9,891 nucleotides of DNA, from the NCBI GenBank assembly GCA_026387485.1, contig JAPLLQ010000127.1, positions 5,109-14,999 on the forward strand, given 5' to 3'. The notes beneath the pieces were generated by a model that was given only the letters and a program-made list of their open reading frames with translations, had not been told where the DNA came from and made no database searches. Both the position numbers and the translations under genes were made by a program. Positions 1-6,300 of the stretch are shown here, piece by piece (position 1 is the stretch's first letter; the number at the start of each line of letters is the position of its first letter). Source of the DNA: Candidatus Omnitrophota bacterium (GTDB taxonomy: Bacteria > Omnitrophota > Gorgyraeia > Gygaellales > Profunditerraquicolaceae).

Positions 1-300
1 CCGCGGGATTTGCCTGGGCAAGAGTCTTATTGCCTTCCTCATCGCCAAAACCAACATAAGCAATAAGATCTTCGGCAATGCTATTCTTGGTTACAGAATA
101 AGCTTCCACATCCGGGCCATAAAGCAGATAGACGATGTAGGCAGCAATCACATTCTTTCCTGTGCCTGCCTCGCCGATAAACAAAGGATGGCGCGAGGGG
201 ACGAAATTACCATTGCCATTTGAGTTTCCATTGCCGTTTTTCGGCCGGTTAAAGGAAATATCTTTCAAAATATCCGCGATATAGCGTTTATTGGTAGGCT
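1..300 (-). other. AAA+ ATPase domain 2, start only
   Basis: Walker A GEAGTGKN lies at 152-175, preceded by PSRHPLFI and followed by DLIAYVGFGDEEGNKT, which resembles the substrate-loop region of MoxR/midasin modules. Walker B lies outside the window. The insert NGNGNSNGNGN (206-238) precedes the P-loop strand. A second AAA+ domain in the same chain makes this a tandem protein, as in dynein and midasin. Confidence 0.88.
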
Positions 301-3300
301 CAAGTTTTATCTGTAATTCTAGCGGCACATCCTCAACTTTGTCAGGGCTGGCATCAGCGCAACGCACCTTGATACCCTCTCCAAAGGTAAGATATTTTAC
401 TCCACCCTCCTTAATAATTTTTAGTTCCCTGTTTTTAACATATTCCTCTTCTGCTTCTTCTTGTTTTGCCGCAGACAGGGCTTTGAGGGTCGCGTAATTA
501 GAGAGTACGCCCTCAACCTGCCTGACCTGCTCCTCTTCATCCCAACGATAGGAATAAAAACGCTGGATTAAATTATGCATACGCGCAATATCTTCGGGAT
601 AGCGGGCAATATGCTGGATGATTTTCACTACATTACGGGTTGAAAGCGGACGTTTTACCATCTCCCCTACCGCGGTAGTGCGGTTAGACTTATCGCGGCC
701 GCGGTATAAACTACGTAAAGAGCCGGCTGCCTGCAATAATTCATCGACTACTTTCCCATATATTTGCTCTACCTCTGTAAGGGTTTTTCCGGTATCGTGC
801 ATAAGTATCTTTAAAACCAGCCCTTTTTCCTGTTCAAGGGGCAGGTAATCAATGACAATGGTATAGCAGCGGTTTAAAAACTCTCCGGAGAGCTGATTAA
901 CTTTATAAGGGCCTTCCGGCGGATTAGAGGTAGCAATAACCATAAAACCTTTTCCGCCTTTAATCTTGCGGCCGTCCGGCAGGATAACCTCGCGGGCCTC
1001 GATGGAATAATTTAGTTTTGCCAAAACTTCGGGTTTAACTTTATTTACTTCGTCAAAAATAATCGCATCCTTATCATCCATTGCCACCGCATATTCTGAC
1101 TCAGTCCAACCGGTGGTGCCTTTTTTCTTTTCTCCAAAACTGCGGCGGGCCCAGAGGTCATCTTCGGTGATATCGCTATGTAAAGACATAAAACGGCCGT
1201 TTTTATTTAATAGCCGCAGGGCGTAATAAGCTAGTAAATCTTTGCCAACTCCGGCATCACCGGTGATATGCAAGATACCCTTGGTCAGATGCTGTGTGGA
1301 GATGGCTTTGAGTATCTCAATGATGTTCTCTACATTCTGCTCACATTCATAAAGGTTTTCTTGAGGAACATAGTCTCCTCCTTCACCTCTCTCCCAACGC
1401 AGAGTAGGGTCTTGCTTATAGACTAAATATTCAATGCCATTTTTTTCCTCAACCGTAAAGTTCTCGGAAAACCCTAAATCCGGGGCTTTCTTGGCGCGGG
1501 CAGTGGCGCGGCCTAAGCGGCTGGAGACAACCTTAAAAACAGATTTATCCAAAGCCATACCGGTTAAGACTGCATATGTAAGGGGAGAGTCCCCTTCGGG
1601 GAGTGTTCCTGTTAAGTAATAATATAACCCGGCGGTAACACCAATGATAATCAACGGCAGGAGTTTTCTGAATTGTTTAAGCAGGTCTTTACCGATAGTG
1701 CGCACCAACTCTCTTATACTCTCAACCGGTTTTCCAAACGGCGCAAAGGCCTTGGCAATCCCTTTGCAATGTTCTCCAATACCGTAAGCAACATAGGCAA
1801 TATCTTTATTCTTTTCGTAGATATCCGCGCACTCAGGGCACAAACCATCGCAGGCAACAAACATAACCCTTCTCGCTTCAACTCCATCTTCGCGTTTGCG
1901 CATGCGTTTTATCGCAGCAAACATCGCTTCTCGGTTTTGGGTATCAGCAACTATCTCAGGGCAGTTGACCCTATCGCGCAAGCCCACAATTGAATCATAA
2001 GCCTTTTTAGCATCATATTTATCCTCATATTCCTTAAAAACCTTATACCCTGCTCCGAAACCAACGATTTCAAATTCTACGCCGGGAATATTCTTTAATA
2101 TCTCGCCGAAAAGAAGCGCGGTGCGCACGGCATTCATCAACTTTGTGCTCGGGCTATCCATGCTTCCGCTTATGTCAATAATAAACGAAATAATATATTT
2201 ACGCGCTCCGGGCTCAAGCTGGCGTTTAAAAAGCCGTTTCTCGCGCAGCGGAATAAGCGCGACTTTACGCTCATCAAGCCGGCCTTTGCGCTCGTTCCTG
2301 CTCCATTCTGCCTGCTCAATCTCCTGTAAAGTCTTGAGAAGATTCTGCCGGAGGGTTTTTTCATATTCTTTAACCTGCTCGCGGATAGAAGCATACTCAT
2401 CAAGCTCTTCCCGTGAGAGGCCAGTAAATTGCTGGATTTTTTCTTCTTTCCATTGCACGGTTTGAAATGGATGGCTCTGAGGCTTATTGCCGCCCCGAGA
2501 GGCCTGCCTGAGCGCGCCGCCTGCTTCCTGTTTCATCTCCTGCTGTTCATCAGAGGCTGCGCTAATATCCTCAAAAGGCAACGATCCTTCACCCATTACC
2601 TCGGGCTCTTTGCCTTTCTCGCTCTCCTGCTTGGATAAGTTACCTGCGTTTTCTTTAAGTTCCCCGGCTTCCTGTTTGGCTTTATCCGCGGCATCCTTTA
2701 TCTGATCAAGCTCTTCTCCTGCTTCACCGACTTTTTCACGGATATTCTCCGCCCTACCCTTGATACTGTCTATATTTTGCCGCAGTTGCTCAAGTTTCTC
2801 TGCTAATTCCTCGGCACTTCCTTGGGCTTGGCTAAGCAGGCGATCGGTTTCTGCCGCATCCTCGCTAATTGTCCGCGCCTTCTCAAGAATACCTTCGGCT
2901 TTTTCCGCCATCCCATCAAGTTTATCCTGAGCATCCTTACCGCGCTCGCCTGAACGCTCATCTTCGATAGAGCTGGCAATACCTTCGGCAGCATCTTCAA
3001 ATCCTTTTGCCCGGGCGCGGATTGCTTTAAGCTTGTCGCGTAACTGATTAATCATCTCCTTCAAATCTTTTGCCCGCGTGTCTTGGCCTAAACCCTCTTT
3101 AGTTTGCGGCTGGCCTTTTATTTTAGAGGCGTTATCTTTAATTTCCTTGGCTTCTCCGACTGCTTCTTGGGCTTTATCAGAAATCTCTGTTGCCTGTTTG
3201 GAGAGTTCACCGGCTGCTTTCTCAAGCCCTTCAAGCCGCTCTTTTAAATCCCCTAAACCTGGCTTGCCTTTTTGGCCTGCTGCGGATTGAGGAAGAAGCG

Positions 3301-6300
3301 GGGATGAGCCTTCATCTTTATTCATCCTGCCTCTTTCCTCTGTTGAAGCACCGGCGCTCTTTCCGGAAATATCCTCCATGTCCTTAGCAAGGTCGCCTAA
3401 TTTCTTAGCCAATGATTTTTGCGCCTGCTTACGTAATTTATCCTGCAGGGCTTTATCTTTTTGCATTTCTTTCAGCCGCTCGCGGATTTTTTGCTGGGCC
3501 TTATCGCTTAAATCATCCATTGAAATATCATCAGCGTGTGATTGTCCACCTGCCTGCGGGCTAATAGGAACTTTACCTTTGCCTTGGCCCTGTTGGCCTT
3601 GCTGACCCTGGTCGGGCATGGGCATACCGGGCATTGGCGGCATATCATTTATACCAAAGTCGCCATTCTCAATAGCATCATTAATTGCTTTCTTTTCATT
3701 TTCCTTATCCAACTGTTTCTCTATATCTTCATTAAGCAGCTCTTTAACAATCGGCCAGATTTCTTTCTTGAGGTAATTGATGAATCCTTCCTCATTCATT
3801 CCGATATGCTCTAAGATATCCTCAACCGTCTTATTTATTGCCTGTTTTACTTGCTTATCGCTGACCCGCGGGTCTTCCTGCGGCCTGCCTTTTTCATCCT
3901 CAATAAAAACAGAGTAAAGCAGGGCATTTAAGTATTGGGCGAATTTCGGCGCTTCATTCATCCTCTCCTTTTCAAACTCAAGGTCATAGATAAAAAGTTT
4001 TTCAGAGTAAAAGGCGTCAATATCTTCCTTGGTGCCGGTAAACTCGGCAATGCCTTTGGCAATCACCCGCACTGTATTTAGGACGCTTACCAGCATATAG
4101 AAGGCCTGATTATTACGGTCCTGCTCCACAATACCTTCCTCATGGCAGTAGCGGCTGCGGAAAACCTCCTGCATAAGTACCCCCCTGGCAGCAGGCTGGG
4201 AATATTGCACAATATCCCAGGGAACAAAGTGCATAGTGTGTTCGGGCCGTTCATAATTCCAGCGGTTAAGCGCCGGGTTCATAATTTCCCTTACTGTCTT
4301 CTCGCGGAACTTAAGCTGATAATCAGGAAGCGCTGCCTTAGCCGAAGGAGCGATTTTGCCTAAAACATTGCCGATATATTTTCTGTCGCGGCTGGTGATT
4401 TTGCGGCGATAGTTGATATGGTGGCCGCGGGGAAGATTCCGGCGGCCATAGTCAATGATAAATTTAATCCCGTCAATATGCTCCTTTTTCTCTTGGGCAA
4501 AGGCATAGGCGCCCAGATAAACTCCGCCCATCCTTTCTATCCACTCGCGGTAATGAGTAAGTTCGGCGTTCTTAAGATGCTTGGTATAATAATCAACCCT
4601 GCTTTCTGTTTTAACCTCGCGCATTAATCTTTCTATTAAAGCTTTAATCATATCCGGTGTTAAGAGTTTGACTTTCTTAGTGTAATCAAATTCTGCCTGC
4701 TTGATAATCGCGCGGTGGAGAATAAGGTCATCTTCGGAGATACTTAAAACTTCTTCCAGCGCCTGCGCATCCAAAAGAATAAAGCTAGAGGTTGCCTGAG
4801 TAATCATTTCATTGGTCCAGTCAAAAGGAATAAAATTGCGCAAGGCAAGATAGTGAATTATTTCATGCACTAGAGAAGCCTTAAAGAGCGCCGGGCAATC
4901 CGTCTGCAGGACTTGTATGGTTACGTCTTTATCTAATATGGGCGCCACTAAAACACCGCCGCTCCTGCCGGAGATTTCAGCGGAAACAAATAAAGACAAC
5001 TGCCTCAACAAAAACTCCAATGCTTCTTTAGAGAATTCTACTTGGGTAATGTCACTAGGCATAAAGTTACATAACGCCCAAGGATAAATAATCCCGGTTT
5101 TGCCTTCTTCATCTGCAGCCAATTCCTTTTCTAAAGCCTTACGCACTCCGGGCTGGTAATCCATCTTATCTAAAAACCAGGCTACATATTTAGCAATCAG
5201 TTTCTTCTGTTCTCTGGTGAAATTTTCTTCTTTGACGCGTAAAACCTCAAACTCATCGGCAATCCTCTCAGGGGCAAATCCCGCGTCTTTAACGGTCTTT
5301 AAGGTATTAACGATAACCGCCAGGTCATCTTTGCCAAAGCCAGAAGTTAAATTATTGACTACATCTTCGGAAGCACGAATACAACTGTTAAGTGCCTGAC
5401 TATAGGCTTCAGGTGAAGCCATCTGTAGGCTTAAAATGAGTTGCTCTCTTGCCTGATAATAAGGAATGACTTTCTTGTAGAGCGGATGCGCCTTGGCCTG
5501 CTCATATATATAGGTAAAGGTCTCCTGATCCAGCTTATCACCGCAAAGGGCTTTAACGATTGCCTCGGCAGTTTCCTGATTTGCGCCGGCTAATTTTGCA
5601 AGTTCATAAAGTATGAGGGTATTCAGTAAGTCGGGTTTATTTTTAAGCAGCTCGTAGATGGCTTGGTCAAGGTAGATATGCTTTTGGTTCTGGTAATTGC
5701 CAAAGTGGGCGACGGCGTAACAGTCCGGGCCGCGGATGTAGAGCCCGGGGATGATACTGTTGGATTTGATATTGATGACTTCGGTTGATTTTAAGGTTTC
5801 TACAAGGGTGTTCAGGTCGTATCTTTGGCTACCTGATAAAATAATTACTCCATTCTTGCCCTGTTTTTGTACAAAGTCCTTCACGTCCGTAAATACCTGC
5901 TTCCTATCTTTAGCCTTGGCTCTTCCTTCCTTAAATGCCCGGGCAATGCGCTCATTTAAGCCGCCTTTTGTGCGGTGAGGAACCTCTCCCCGGCCAAAGG
6001 CAGGGCTGGGGGTTGCAGGCAAAACAAGGCGCTTTTGTATACAATTTCCCGAAACTGTTCCATCGGAGCTACTTGCTCTTATGCCGCCACGCTCACCCGT
6101 CTCTATCTTCTTCGATTGGTATGTGACGCGCCCATAGGGTACTTTCTTAAAACTTTTAATAACAGAAAAATAGAAATCTTCTTCGCCACGTATATACTCT
6201 ACTATTATATCCCCCACCTTAATATTTCTAGTGGCAAAAAATTCCATATGCCCTTCTAAAAATTGTCTCATTCTTATGCCTTTACGCTTTACTAAAGCCC

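Noticed and set aside
4196..4220. Near-palindrome ctgggaatatt...aatatcccag
   Set aside because: It lies inside a continuous coding frame, has an unpaired base, and shows no sign of being a terminator or operator.
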